A stretch of DNA of 64,000 nucleotides, taken from positions 47,326,032-47,390,031 of the forward strand of contig JABBOT010000080.1 of NCBI GenBank assembly GCA_016165875.1. The letters run 5' to 3'. Under the pieces are notes generated by a model. That model saw nothing but the letters and a program-made list of their open reading frames with translations, ran no database searches and was not told where the DNA came from. This document shows positions 33,001 to 44,515 of the stretch, piece after piece (positions within the stretch are counted from its first letter, which is position 1; each line of letters starts with the position of its first letter). Both the position numbers and the translations under genes were made by a program. This DNA is from Acanthopleura granulata (taxonomy: Eukaryota > Mollusca > Polyplacophora > Chitonida > Chitonidae).

Positions 33001-36000
33001 CACAACACAGAGGATTGCCATGACTAAGTATGCTGCAGCAGAAACACACACACAGGTGAGTGGCATAAGGGCTGAGAGTAGGGTGACCAGCACAAGGAGA
33101 ACTGACACATTTTTGATAATCTTTTCGTATGAAGCTTTTCCCTGAACTGCTCTAATTCACCGAAAGGTTGACCTGTAAAATGCACTTTGAAAAGCACATT
33201 AAGGCCTTAATAATACTTTTGATGCCAACACTGGAGTTTTCCAGCTGATCTTCACAAAAAATTCTTAACTGGCCCAATAAGATGGATGAAGCGATAAGAA
33301 ACAATCAACATCTGACTCTGGAAAAAAAAACTGTTCCTTTGATATGCAAATGGTAGAATACATAAAATTTGTGTTTGTATGTTACCAGAGAGAGAATGTG
33401 AAGATTCTGTCCTATGTGCTGGTACACTGGGAAGACCCTAGTTCTAGTCGCAAGCAGCAAAGTGCACACAAGATGGGGCATCTACTCTACAGGTCAAAGG
33501 GCCTTAACTCCATCTGGAAAACAGCTTACATGGTTCTCAGGTATGTTGTAACAGCTTAGTGAAACAAGATGTTCGTTGTATATAAATTCATTGATATTTT
33601 ATACTATGGCAGCTAAATAAATTCCTGATAATTTGTATTGTGTCATGAATGATGCTAAAATTTGATGTTTCACTCATAGCATTTTTGTTGTAACAAAAAG
33701 CATAAAAATTGTGGAGAGAAAAATGAAATCTGATGAAGTAGCGATATTTTGCGACCATGTGTTCTTCTTTCTGCTGACAGAGATGGGGTTTTCTGTCTGT
33801 TCAATTCCAAGTCTGACAGCAAGCCACAGCAGTTCATCAATCTGAACAGCGAGAACTGCAGTGGGTGCAGGAGACTAACATCTGCCGACCGGAACTACTG
33901 CCTGGAGATCATTTGCATCCAGGGCAGTAGCATACAGCTGGCCGCTGCTAACGAGCAGGAAGCCAGCAGCTGGCTACAGGTGCTCTGCCAGGCTGTGTCA
34001 GAGGGGCAGCAGGTCAGTCTGAACCATATCACCCAAAGTGGAAAGCTATATTAGACCCTGTGAACAAAACTCTGCTGTGTCACAAGTGTTAACACCATTC
34101 TGGAATCAAGTATTGTGAGCTGAGTAAAGCACATGTACCATTCTAGCTGCTATGAACATACGGTGCTTAAGATGTTTGGGGCAAGGGCTTAATGTAATCC
34201 TTACCACAGAGAGAACATATGCAACATTTGGAGATAGCAAATGAATTGAGATGTGCTCAGATTGTACTATAATGTGTAGCTCTCTTTCTCACATACGTGA
34301 AATAGAGGGTACTGCTGTCCTGACGTCTAGGGCAACTACTTGTTGGTGTTGGAAATATCATACTTTGTAATAGTGAATATATTACCTAAACCCACCCCAC
34401 TGTAGATAAACAGCCAACTGTGAATGATTGTCGTTTGTATCTAACAAGACACCATTAATCATTACATCATTACAGCAGTGCGTTGTAGGAGAAGGCCGCA
34501 GCTTGAATTGCCTAGCTTGCTGTCTGATATTGACCCCCCAGAAGATCCTCATTTGTCATGAAGACGTTCAGACAAGCTTTTTCCGTACCTTAGGCAGCGC
34601 TGATCTGGTTGACGTCACGGCCATCTCAGAAGACCCCTTCGTGAAAACTTACTGTGTGCTGGTGAGTTGTAGTATGTAGTGGACAAAGTGTCTTTTTCTT
34701 CTGTGTATGAGGTAGTATGTAGTGGACAAAGTGTCTTTTTCTTCTATGTATGAGGTAGTATGTAGTGGACAAAGTGTCTTTTTCTTCTGTGTATGAAGTA
34801 GTATGTAGTGGACAAAGTGTTTTTTTCTTCTGTGTGTGAGGTAGTATGTAGTGGACAAAGTGTCTTCTTCTTCTGTGTATGAGGTAGTATGTAGTGGACA
34901 AAGTGTCTTCTTCTTCTGTGTATGAGGTAGTAAAACTTCCATAACATTTCAGACATCAATTTTCCATGTGTAGCCACAAGATGATATGCTTATATATATG
35001 TTGATATTCATTTAACAGGAAGAGGTCAGAGACTTTCATGGGGCTGCATGTGCAGTCTTGCCTTCATTGACAATCAGTTGTCTTCACCAATATTGCATGT
35101 GATCCCATGTGTCACATGTGGGAAAATATGAGTGGGAAAAATATTTGAGTATAGCATTATGCAGCAATTTAATATAATCCTTTATCATTTAAATCTTCAT
35201 CTTGTTTTGTTAGGAATTTGAGTCCCAAGATGTAGGCATTAGCAGTAACCAATGGGTTCTGTACTTCAATGCAGCCAATGAGAAGAAGGCGTTTATACAG
35301 GCATTTTCTGGAGAGTGGGTAAAGGAATTTCAGGTGGGTTGACTTGTTGTGATTATTGGGTTATCACGATTAGACTTCGCGCTTCAGCGTCAATACACAG
35401 TGACTGGGTGGGCTTAGTTCACTGTGAGCAAACAGTGGCTGGTTGGACTAGGTTCAGTGTCAATACACAGTGACTGGGTGGGCTTAGTTCACTGTGAGCA
35501 AACAGTGGCTGGTTGGACTAGGTTCAGTGTCCGTACACAGTGACTGGGTGGGCTTAGTTCATTGTGAGTGTACAATGCACTGGGTGAGCTTGGTTCACTG
35601 TGAGCAAACAGTGGCTGGTTGGACTAGGTTCAGCGTCAATACACAGTGACTGGGTGGGCTTAGTTCACTGTGAGCAAACAGTGACTGGTTGGACTAGGTT
35701 CAGTGTCCATACACAGTGACTGGGTGAGCTTGGTTCACTGTGACCAAACAGTGGCTGGTTGGACTAGGTTCAGTGTCAATACACAGTGACTGGGTGGGCT
35801 TAGTTCATTGTGAGTGTACAATGCACTGGGTGAGCTTGGTTCACTGTGAGCAAACAGTGACTGGTTGGACTAGGTTCAGTGTCAGTACACAGTGACTGAG
35901 TGGGCTTAGTTCATTGTGAGTGTACAATGCACTGGGTGAGCTTGGTTCACTGTGAGCAAACAGTGGCTGGTTGGACTAGGTTCAGTGTCAATACACAGTG

Positions 36001-37444
36001 ACTGAGTGGGCTTAGTTCATTGTGAGTGTACAATGCACTGGGTGAGCTTGGTTCACTGTGAGCAAACAGTGACTGGTTGGACTAGGTTCAGTGTCAATAC
36101 ACAGTGACTGGGTGGGCTTAGTTCACTGTGAGCAAACAGTGGCTGGTTGGACTAGGTTCAGTGTCAGTACACAGTGACTGGGTGAGCTTGGTTCACTGTG
36201 AGCAAACAGTGGCTGGTTGGACTAGGTTCAGTGTCAATACACAGTGACTGGGTGGGCTTAGTTCACTGTGAGCAAACAGTGACTGGTTGGACTAGGTTCA
36301 GTGTCAGTACACAGTGACTGGGTGGGCTTAGTTCATTGTGAGTGTACAATGCACTGGGTGAGCTTGGTTCACTGTGAGCAAACAGTGACTGGTTGGACTA
36401 GGTTCAGTGTCAATACACAGTGACTGGGTGGGTTTGGTCCAGTGTTAGTAAACATTAACTGGGCGGGTTTGGTTCAGCGTGAGCACACATTGACGGGATG
36501 GGCTTGGTCCAGTGTCAATAAACAGTGATTGGGTGGGCTTGGTTCATTGTGAGCACAGTGACAGGGTAGTTTTTGTTCAGTGTCAGTACACAGTGACTAA
36601 GTGGACTTGATTGTGTGTCAGTACACAGTGACTGTGTGGGTTTGGTTCAGTGTCGGTACACAGTGTATGGGTGGGTTTGGTTCAGTGTCGACACTCAGTG
36701 ACTGGGTGGGCTTGCCTCAGTGTCAGTACAGGGTTAATGGGTGGCCTTGGTTCAGTGTTAGTACACACTGACTGGGTGGGCTTTGTTAAGTGTTAATACA
36801 CACTGACTGGGTGGGATTGGCTCAGTGTCAGTACACAATGACTGGGTAGGTTTGCTTCAAGTGTGAGTACACATTGACAGGGTGGGCTTGATTCACTGTC
36901 AGTACACAGTGACTAGGTGGGCTTAGTTCAAATGTCAGTGCACAATATATCAGTGCATTTTGTTCAGTGAACACACGATGACTTCGGGAGCTTTGTTTTA
37001 GTGTCAATACACAGTCACTGTGTGGGCTTGGTTCAAGTGGTTTTACCCTGGGTTCTGTTTGGTTTCCTCCCACCATAATGGTGGTCCTCGTTATATAAGT
37101 GAAATGGTCTTGAGTATGGCATAAAACAACAATCAGATAAATAAATAAATATAAATAAAAAATCCTCAAATATGGTGTAAATAAATAAAATGATGCTGCA
37201 GTAAGGTAGCACCGCTGATATGACAGTGCTGGGTGAACAGAATTCTACAAGTTCAGAAGTAATCAGTGATTCACTCGTTCATGTAGTGTGTTGTATGTTC
37301 TCTACATATTTGTTTTTTTTTGGTTTTGTTTCTTTCGTCTTCGTCCAGGTTGAAGTCCCGATTCACCAGATACAAGACGTTCCACTGCAGACAAAATGTC
37401 GTGAAATGGCCAACTACTTACGTGACTCCCTTAAGCTAAAGTGA
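29935..37444 (+). CDS. PLEKHM2: PLEKHM2 (SKIP) C-terminal half, 5' exons missing
   Basis: PLEKHM2/SKIP is the ARL8 effector that links lysosomes to kinesin-1; the human protein (~1019 residues) has an N-terminal RUN domain and a C-terminal PH domain. Nine exons are present and in phase: 29935-30004, 30990-31142, 31500-31588, 32923-33055, 33389-33540, 33781-34012, 34476-34661, 35214-35333 and 37349-37444 (TGA), totalling 409 codons. Diagnostic stretches are VCTNRRKQFWV, VLVHWEDP, a PH domain (~176-274 of this fragment) ending SSWLQVLCQAV, CHEDVQTSFFRTLGSADL and KTYCVLEFES, all close to the human protein as I recall it. The first exon begins with one base of a split codon and has a normal acceptor, so upstream exons must exist. 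RUN and kinesin-binding regions are absent; the gap at 29642 is the likely reason. Confidence 0.92.
30505..30765 (+). mobile_element. SINE family 1 in PLEKHM2 intron
   Basis: Plus-strand element with GTCTCAGTTGGTTAGCGCAC (A box), GTGAGTTCAAGTCCAGCTCA (B box), and the end TCTTGAGTATGGCGTAAAGC followed by AAATAAAGGAATAAA. More diverged than the 26001 copy; no clear target duplication. Confidence 0.88.
30990..31142 (+). CDS. PLEKHM2: PLEKHM2 exon
   Basis: 153 bases, 51 codons: LFSTRSGHTEGETTLIALLV..KALYLLIR..IPYEELDFIS. Acceptor TTTTTACAG, donor GTGAGT. Confidence 0.9.
31500..31588 (+). CDS. PLEKHM2: PLEKHM2 exon
   Basis: 89 bases: LSVGDQVIQIVCTNRRKQFW and VTTGDSALT, ending phase 2. CTNRRKQFW is shared with human PLEKHM2. 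Confidence 0.93.
32065..32420. repeat. 61-bp minisatellite in PLEKHM2 intron
   Basis: About five to six units with ACAAGTACTATATGGCTCAT and CCACGCCTTATGTCATGTTA, one of them internally duplicated. Frames stay open by chance, giving 95-134-codon artefacts. Confidence 0.92.
32425..32830 (+). mobile_element. SINE family 2 with an internal 29-bp expansion
   Basis: The head resembles a tRNA-like GCTACGGTACCTTAGTGGCT with B-box GGCTCAATCCCAAATGG; the end is CTGCCACAAGGAGACACTGT and TGTTAAACCCAAG. The middle (32560-32706) is expanded into five 29-bp units, lengthening the element. Confidence 0.7.
32560..32706. repeat. 29-bp tandem repeat inside a SINE
   Basis: Five near-perfect units GTGTGGTCTGGTCACGTCTG + GTGTCTTCT. 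The unit resembles the CTGGTC..GTGTC part of the family 2 SINE body. Confidence 0.92.
32923..33055 (+). CDS. PLEKHM2: PLEKHM2 exon
   Basis: 133 bases: CILQCVSEAMESSSMNLPKL, SVLTDATTQRIAMTKYAAAE and THTQ. The LTDAT segment is conserved. Ends phase 0. Confidence 0.91.
33389..33540 (+). CDS. PLEKHM2: PLEKHM2 exon: start of PH domain
   Basis: 152 bases: RENVKILSYVLVHWEDPSSS, then KMGHLLYRSKGLNSIWKTAY, the first strands of the PH domain. Ends phase 2. Confidence 0.94.
33781..34012 (+). CDS. PLEKHM2: PLEKHM2 exon: rest of PH domain
   Basis: 232 bases: DGVFCLFNSKSDSKPQQFIN, the CSGCRRLTSADRNYC block, and the C-terminal PH helix EASSWLQVLCQAV with its invariant Trp. Confidence 0.95.
34476..34661 (+). 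CDS. PLEKHM2: PLEKHM2 exon: post-PH domain
   Basis: 186 bases, 62 codons: LACCLILTPQKILICHEDVQ, TSFFRTLGSADLVDVTAISE, KTYCVL. The CHED.QTSFFR.LG block is a strong PLEKHM2 signature. Confidence 0.95.
34670..34932. repeat. 43-bp minisatellite directly after a PLEKHM2 exon
   Basis: Six units with GTAGTATGTAGTGGACAAAG and TGTCTTTTTCTTCTGTGTAT. The array begins only ~8 bases after the exon donor at 34662; the donor itself resembles the unit start (GTGAGTTGTAGTATG). Confidence 0.93.
35214..35333 (+). CDS. PLEKHM2: PLEKHM2 penultimate exon
   Basis: 120 bases, 40 codons: EFESQDVGISSNQWVLYFNA to SGEWVKEFQ. Acceptor TTTTGTTAG, donor GTGGGT; followed by a ~2-kb intron filled with a 70-bp repeat. Confidence 0.92.
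35375..37035. repeat. 70-bp minisatellite filling the last PLEKHM2 intron
   Basis: Regular units to about 36430, then degenerate ones to about 37035. The core is TACACAGTGACTGGGTGGGC and CAAACAGTGGCTGGTTGGAC. A shorter variant unit (GAGTGTACAATGCACTGGGT) is interspersed. Confidence 0.93.
37040..37162 (+). mobile_element. SINE family 1 3' fragment in PLEKHM2 last intron
   Basis: Retains TTTCCTCCCACCATAATGGT, TATAAGTGAAATGGTCTTGA, and the ATAAAACAACAATCAGATAA end with an AAAT tail; the head is missing. Confidence 0.82.
37349..37444 (+). CDS. PLEKHM2: PLEKHM2 last exon and stop
   Basis: 96 bases: VEVPIHQIQDVPLQTKCREM ANYLRDSLKLK then TGA at 37442-37444. Acceptor TTCGTCCAG. Confidence 0.9.
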   Translation, partial: VEVPIHQIQDVPLQTKCREMANYLRDSLKLK

Positions 37445-37863
37445 AATGTTCTGTGCTGCAGACTTTTTAACATGGGTATTATTTATACTGTAGGATATTA
37501 TCTTGAATTTAACTACCTTTTCAAAAGATTGGTTAGCTAATTAAATATTGGCTGAATCTGTGGTACATGTTGACTTTAAGACATGCTAATAATTTGCTCA
37601 GTGTGGAAGTTCCGTAGTGCGCAGCAGTTTGAGGTCCAGCAGTGCTGATTAAAACTTAGTGCTCAACAAGCACCTGTACATCTTCATGCAGTGAAATATT
37701 AAGAGGAAGAATGGGATGTTTTATCTGCTTTGTTACCAGTGTTAAGAGGAATAGAAAGTTAATGGAATATGACGTCAATAAGTCCTCTCTGTAAACAATT
37801 GCGCATATACAGCCTTCAGGAAAGTCTCCATGCTGGGGTTAAATTGTAGGTATTATGTAGGTA

Positions 37864-37869
37864 AATAAA
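37864..37869 (+). terminator. Candidate polyadenylation signal for PLEKHM2
   Basis: AATAAA 420 bases after the stop codon, the nearest canonical hexamer. Another AATAAA at 45013-45018 is followed by GT-rich sequence. Neither can be confirmed without transcripts. Confidence 0.3.
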
Positions 37870-38814
37870 AATGGGATTATATTTACATGCTGTCAGAATT
37901 ATGACACGTAGTGATGTAATTCACATTTGTAATCTCTCTCGTTCATCAGGATTCACTGCAGTTCTTACGTATCTCAAAAGCGCACATTTGTAACAAGTAA
38001 ACAGTATGTCTTTCACTGTTTTCGTGTTCCTTTTTTTCTAATGCTGCTTGGTCAAAAACTAATTTAAACACTAAGGGTTATGTTAGTGTTCCATCAAAAT
38101 TCTTCAAGGGAATGGTCATAACAAACCACCCACGAGGGTCTTCCCTAGCCCAAGCAAAAAAGGTGACCTAATTCTGTAGTTATAGCACATAGGCACTATT
38201 CAAACAGCAACAAGCAACACAAGGCAAAGTAAACTTAACAACTTGGACCTGAAGTACTGTAAGCAGGATAAATTAAGACCTGTTTCTTGTGTTTGAGCAC
38301 TGTGTTCTTTGACAAGGCTAGTCGGTTTGTCTTGACCATTGTACCAGAAGGTACATACAGGTAAGATGTAAGTGGTTTTCTTTTTAAAAATAACCAGATA
38401 ATGATAATTTATATTTGTTTATTTTCCAAATTGTTATATTTTGACATTTTTTGTTTTTCATTTGACTTTGTGTTTCCTCATTTTGATTGTTTTTTGAAGC
38501 ATTTTAAAAAAGTGATGCTGTGTTAAGTTTGATAGCTCTCTAATAGGATAAAGAACAGGGTTTAGATTACCCAATCTTTGGCACATTCCCTTAATAGCGC
38601 TTTCATTAATGGCACTTCAGCAACAGCCTCTACATTTTGTCCATTCCTTTAATATCACCAATTTTCTAATACAGCTACATGTGCTTTCCTTTAGGCACAC
38701 CAGCTAGTGTATGTGTCATTACAAGCTCCATCTACATACTTCTCTTAATGGCACTTTGGGCAACAGGATCTGGTAAAGTGTAACTACTGACATAGGGGGA
38801 TTATGTTGAACACT

Positions 38815-41285
38815 CACTATGGAATTTGCCTAATGACAGTACGGGCATATCCACTGTTCCTGTCCATTCTCTGAGAAATTTGACTAATGACAATACGGGC
38901 ATATTCACTGCTCCTGTCCACTCTCTGTGGAATTTGACTAATGACAATACGGGCATATTCACTGTTCCTGTCCACTCTCTGTGTAAGTAGCTTAACGACA
39001 GTATGTCTGTATCCACTGTTCCTGTCCACTCTCTGTGGAATTTGACTAATGACAATACGGACATATCCACTGTTCCTGTCCACTCTCTGTGTAAGTGGCT
39101 TAACGACAGTATGGCTGTATTCACTGTTCCTGTCCACTCTCGGAGGAATATGACTAATGACAATATGGACATATTCACTGTTTCTGTCCACTCTCTGTGG
39201 AATTTGCCTAATGACAGTATGGGCATATTCACTGTTCCTGTCCACTGTCTGAGGAATTTGACTAATGACGATACGGGCATATTCACTGTTCTTGTCCACT
39301 CTCTGTGGAATTTGACTAATGACGATACGGGCATATTCACTGTTCCTGTCCACTCTCTGTGTAAGTTGCTTAATGACAGTATGGCTGTATCCACTGTTCC
39401 TGTCCACTCTGTGTGGAATTTGACTAATTACAATACGGGCATATCTACTGTTCCTGTCCACTCTCTGTGGAATTTGACTAATGACAATACAGGCGTATTC
39501 ACTCTTTCTGTCCACTGTCTGTGTAAGTTGCTTAACGACAGTATGGCTGTATCCACTGTTCCTGTCCACTCTCTGTGGAATTTGCCTAATGACAATACAG
39601 GGGTATTCACTCTTTCTGTCCACTGTCTGTGTAAGTTGCTTAACGACAGTATGGCTGTATCCATTGTTCCTGTCCACTCTCTGTGTAATTGGACTAATGA
39701 CAATATGGGCATATTCACTCTTCCTGTCCATTCTGTGTGGAATTTGACTAATGACAGTACGGGCATATTCACTGTTCCTGTCCACTCTCTGTGTAAGTTG
39801 CTTAACAACAGTATGTCTGTATCCACTGTTCTTGTCCACTCTCTGTGGAATTTGACTAATGACAATACGGGCATATTCACTGTTCCTGTCCACTCTCTGT
39901 GTAAGTAGCTTAACGACAGTATGTCTGTATCCACTGTTCTTGTCCACTCTGTGTGGAATTTGACTAAAGACAATACGGGCATATTCACTGTTCCTGTCCA
40001 CTCTCTGTGTAAGTTGCTTAACAACAGTATGGCTGTATCCACTGTTCTCGTCCACTCTGTGTGGAATTTGACTAATGACAATACAGGCATATTCACTGTT
40101 CTTGTCCACTCTCTGTGTAAGTAGCTTAACGACAGTATGTCTGTATCCACTGTTCTTGTCCACTCTGTGTGGAATTTGACTAAAGACAATACGGGCATAT
40201 TCACTGTTCCTGTCCACTCTCTGTGTAAGTTGCTTAACAACAGTATGGCTGTATCCACTGTTCTCGTCCACTCTGTGTGGAATTTGACTAATGACAATAC
40301 AGGCATATTCACTGCTCCTGTCCACTCTCTGTGTAAGTGGCTTAACGACAGTATGGCTGTATCCACTGTTCCTGTCCACTCTCTGTGTAATTGGACTAAT
40401 GACAATACGGGCATATTCACTCTTCCTGTCCATTCTGTGTGGAATTTGACTAATGACAGTACGGGCATATTCACTGTTCCTGTCCACTCTCTGTGTAAGT
40501 TGCTTAACAACAGTATGTCTGTATCCACTGTTCCTGTCCACTCTCTGTGGAATTTGACTAATGACAATACGGGCATATTCACTGTTCCTGTCCACTCTCT
40601 GTGTAAGTTGCTTAACAACAGTATGTCTGTATCCACTGTTCTTGTCCACTCTCTGTGGAATTTGACTAATGACAATACGGGCATATTCACTGTTCCTGTC
40701 CACTCTCTGTGTAAGTAGCTTAACGACAGTATGTCTGTATCCACTGTTCTTGTCCACTCTGTGTGGAATTTGACTAATGACAATACGGGCATATTCACTG
40801 TTCCTGTCCACTCTCTGTGTAAGTTGCTTAACAACAGTATGGCTGTATCCACTGTTCTCGTCCACTCTGTGTGGAATTTGACTAATGACAATATGGGCAT
40901 ATTCACTCTTCCTGTCCATTCTGTGTGGAATTTGACTAATGACAATACAGGCATATTCACTGCTCCTGTCCACTCTCTGTGTAAGTGGCTTAACGACAGT
41001 ATGGCTGTATCCACTGTTCCTGTCCACTCTCTGTGTAATTGGACTAATGACAATATGGGCATATTCACTCTTCCTGTCCATTCTGTGTGGAATTTGACTA
41101 ATGACAGTACGGGCATATTCACTGTTCCTGTCCACTCTTGCTAAACAACAGTATGGCTGTATCCACTGTTTTTGTCCACTCTCTGAGGAATTTGACTAAT
41201 TACAATACGGACATATTCACTGTTTCTGTCCACTCTCTTTGGGATTTGCCTAATGACAATACAAGCATATCCACTGTTCCTGTCC
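38815..41285. repeat. 54-bp satellite-like array, ~46 units, 108-bp higher order
   Basis: Two 54-bp unit types alternate or cluster. Type A contains GGAATTTGACTAATGACAAT and type B contains GTAAGTTGCTTAACGACAGT; both share CACTGTTCCTGTCCACTCTC. Because 54 is a multiple of 3 and stops are rare in several frames, ORFs of up to 772 codons stay open on the minus strand and up to 301 on the plus strand. Overlapping open frames on both strands and the lack of any non-repeat part argue against a gene. Confidence 0.95.
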
Positions 41286-41323
41286 ACTCTCCACATTAAC
41301 ACGACATATACTCTGAAAATGTC

Positions 41324-41349
41324 CACCCCCACCCCCACCCCCACCCCCA
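41324..41349. repeat. (CCCCCA)n simple repeat
   Basis: About four CCCCCA units just after the 54-bp array. Confidence 0.95.
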
Positions 41350-41949
41350 ATCTTCTCTGGTTGTATAACTACTGACTCCATAATTCATATAAGCATAGTA
41401 GTTACAGGTATGAAATAATTCACCTTTCTGACATACAGTATATTTATATTTTACTTTGTGAAGTTGTAAATATTGTATATACTTGTAATGGATTTTTATT
41501 TTTGTCTGTTTTATTTTGTGCAAAGATAGTGGAATCATAGTGGACACATGTATATATTCGTGGTTTTGTACTAGGAGCCCTTCAGCTGTTGCAAAAACAA
41601 ACATAGGATGAAGAAGTTGAGAAAATAAAACAAAAGTTATGTTATTATACACTCCTGAAATCAAAAAAGATGTTGTAGCAGACTTCATAAGCAGGAGTTC
41701 CAGCAGTAGTTGATGAGATAAGTACTCTACTGTCATACGTTTTATGGCCCATAGAGTAAAGCCATCCTAATATCGGTACTCTTTCAATTTCACTAGCACC
41801 AGATAAAGCCTACACACTTTTGTATCAGTACGCCATATTGCCATTTCAATATTTCATCTCACATTTCATGCACTGAACTCCTTCCATTCATATATTTGTA
41901 TTCTGTCAGGGCCTGCTCTTTTCTGTTCAATATTTTTAAACTGGACAAG

Positions 41950-41952
<3 letters not shown>

Positions 41953-41990
<38 letters not shown>
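41953..41990. repeat. (TA)n microsatellite
   Basis: About 19 uninterrupted TA dinucleotides. Confidence 0.97.
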
Positions 41991-41992
<2 letters not shown>

Positions 41993-42584
41993 TTTCATTA
42001 TCATGCAAGGAACATGGAAAATGCCATTTTGTGTGTATATTACAACCTGAACATTTAATGTACAATGTTTAAGTGTGAGGATGTCATACTGCTATGTCTA
42101 TACTTACCCTACCTGGCTGTCTGGCATTCCCAAGGCTGAGCTGTTATTAATTTAATATGAATTTACTAATTAGATTTCATACATCTGTTGCGCTATGATA
42201 TTTATTAAATTTAAGCTCTGTGCAATTATTGTGACATGTACAAGTGAATGAAGTTGAATATAAAGCATGACTACATATAAGACATCATGTTATGTATGGA
42301 CTTTTTTTAAGTGGTATGTTGTAGGTTGTTAATTGTTTTGAGAAGAGATTTGCCTCCATGTGTGATATGCCTTTGTGATGTAGTGAGTTAATGTAACTGA
42401 ACAGTTACCTGTACATGCTGCAGAAGTCTTCATTCAGAAGCATGTAAAGGTGATTTAAGTGTAAATGCCTTTTTACAGCATATCTTTAGTGGGGTTGCAT
42501 CTGTTTGTCCATAGTGCACCGGCGTGAATGTGATATCCATGATATATGTTTTAATGACTTCGTGCATCTCTGAATGTGTCTCTT

Positions 42585-42770
42585 AGTGAATACATGTAAG
42601 TGTTACTGAATACATGTATCTCTTAGAATACATGCAAATCTTAATGAATACATGTATGTGTTAATGAATACATGTATGTCTTTATAATGAATACGTGCAT
42701 GTCTTTATAACAAATACATGTATGTCTTTATAACGAATACATACATGTCTTAATGAATACATATTTATCT
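42585..42770. repeat. ~24-bp repeat
   Basis: Degenerate units of AATGAATACATGTATGTCTT type, about eight copies. Confidence 0.8.
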
Positions 42771-43694
42771 GGTGCTTATGTGGACAGCTGCGTCATGTGA
42801 TTTGCGTTCATCACTCTTGTGTAATTTCCTTTTTCAGTGTTGGAGGATTTTGTGGCCTGAGAGTATGCACTGAATAATTTGTAAGCAGAATTATTGGTAT
42901 GACGTTTGGTATAAAAACATGCCCTCATTGTAGCCTTCCATCCATTAAATGTTGCACTGTTGAATCAGTTTTGAGAGAACAAGTATGTAGCCATGCTACT
43001 CCCAATCTAGTTCACACGAAGCATCCTGTAAAATGTGAAAGCTGTTCCTGAATGAATGCTAGTCTTTCTGAATTTTGAAGACTTTTTTTAAAATCATGAA
43101 AGGGACAGTTTCAGTCTCCCTATTTGCATTATGTTTTATAAGTGTTGTTTTCTATCCTTTTTGTAGAGAAAATCAATATTGTTTGCCCAAGGTGACAGAA
43201 TATGATCAAAGTGTTTAATTTGGGTTTATGTTTTAATGATACAAAAAGCATGTCCCTGATGAGTCTGCATGCGTTCATCAACTTTGCCGATCACATGACA
43301 TTTTTCAAGATGAATGTGAGTTTTTATTTAAAAAAAAAAACAACCAAATTTTGTTTTGTAATCCATAGTATCCTCCAAATATAAGCTGGTTTTTTTTTTG
43401 TCTTGGTGGGTGTTAAAAATAATGTCCTGATCCTTACATTTAACAGAAAAACAGATTTATTTCCTAGCACATCAAGCATTAAAAATTGCTAATACGGTGA
43501 GGATAACTTACGTTGAATGTTAATATATTTCCTACAGAATATTTATTTTAATAAATATTTCATGTACCTTATTTTTTTTTTTTTTATAAATTTAAGTAAA
43601 GAGGACATTTTATATGAATATCTTAATTCAGTGTTTCTCTTGATCTTTCTCGAAACCATAGCTTTATGTTAACTGGATTTTTTATCTGCAGAAG

Positions 43695-43790
43695 TCAGTT
43701 TCTGGTTTCAACACACTGGCCGCAGTCATATCAGTGAATATTCTTATGGACGTAGTAAACACCAATCAAATTAAATCAGATAAAGAAGAC
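43695..43790 (+). mobile_element. Remnant of SINE family 1 3' end
   Basis: Weak match: CACTGGCCGCAGTCATATCA, GTGAATATTCTTATG and GTAAACACCAATCAAATTAA. Old and truncated. Confidence 0.45.
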
Positions 43791-44411
43791 TGTCCAGTAG
43801 AGATGGGAATCTGTTCTTATTACAGGTACATGTACTAGCAATATACAGAAAGTTGTTGATGAAATGATGGTGTATAAAGTGATGTGTGAGTCTGAAATAA
43901 TACTGAAATAATCACAAGTTGTGACCTAAAAAGGTACATGAGCATTGTCTGAGCTTTCATGGGCTTGTTTTTTTGCATCAACACAGCGCTGGAAAATGAT
44001 TTCTCAAAGACGTGAAGTCTGTGTTTAATGTACTTTTTCTCCTTCTAAAATATGGGCATAGTTGCCTTGTGATCTACTTGTTTCCTGTGTATTTACCAAA
44101 TATTCCTAATCATGGCAATTGCTTCTCTTGGTTTTTTAGCTAGTTTGACAAAGCCAATTTTATTTCCGATTCAAAATGTAATATTTCAGATTTCTGTGCT
44201 AATATGTCTTATGAAGCTGTTGGCTGGTTGAAATTTGTAAAATTGCCTGATGTTTGATGTCAAGTCTGTTACAGTTTGAACTTGCGGGACACTATTAAAT
44301 ACCATTGTGAAGACTTGAAATGCTGAACTGTTAACAAGTTATAATCACTTGGAATTAAATCCGAGTCCTCGTGTGGAGACGTTCTATATATGTGTGTGTT
44401 TCTAGTGGTGC

Positions 44412-44515
44412 TGAGTAACTGCCAGTTTTATGTCTTTGTGACTGTCAGTTTTATGTCTTTGTGACTGTCAGTTTTATGTCTTTGTGACTGTCAGTTTCAT
44501 GCCTTTGTGACTATC
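44412..44515. repeat. 23-bp minisatellite
   Basis: Four units of GTGACTGTCAGTTTTATGTC + TTT. Confidence 0.9.

Noticed and set aside
38817..41135. 772-codon minus-strand ORF as a repetitive protein gene
   Set aside because: It is wholly made of the 54-bp tandem array, overlaps long ORFs in other frames and on the other strand, and has no unique part, signal or splice context.
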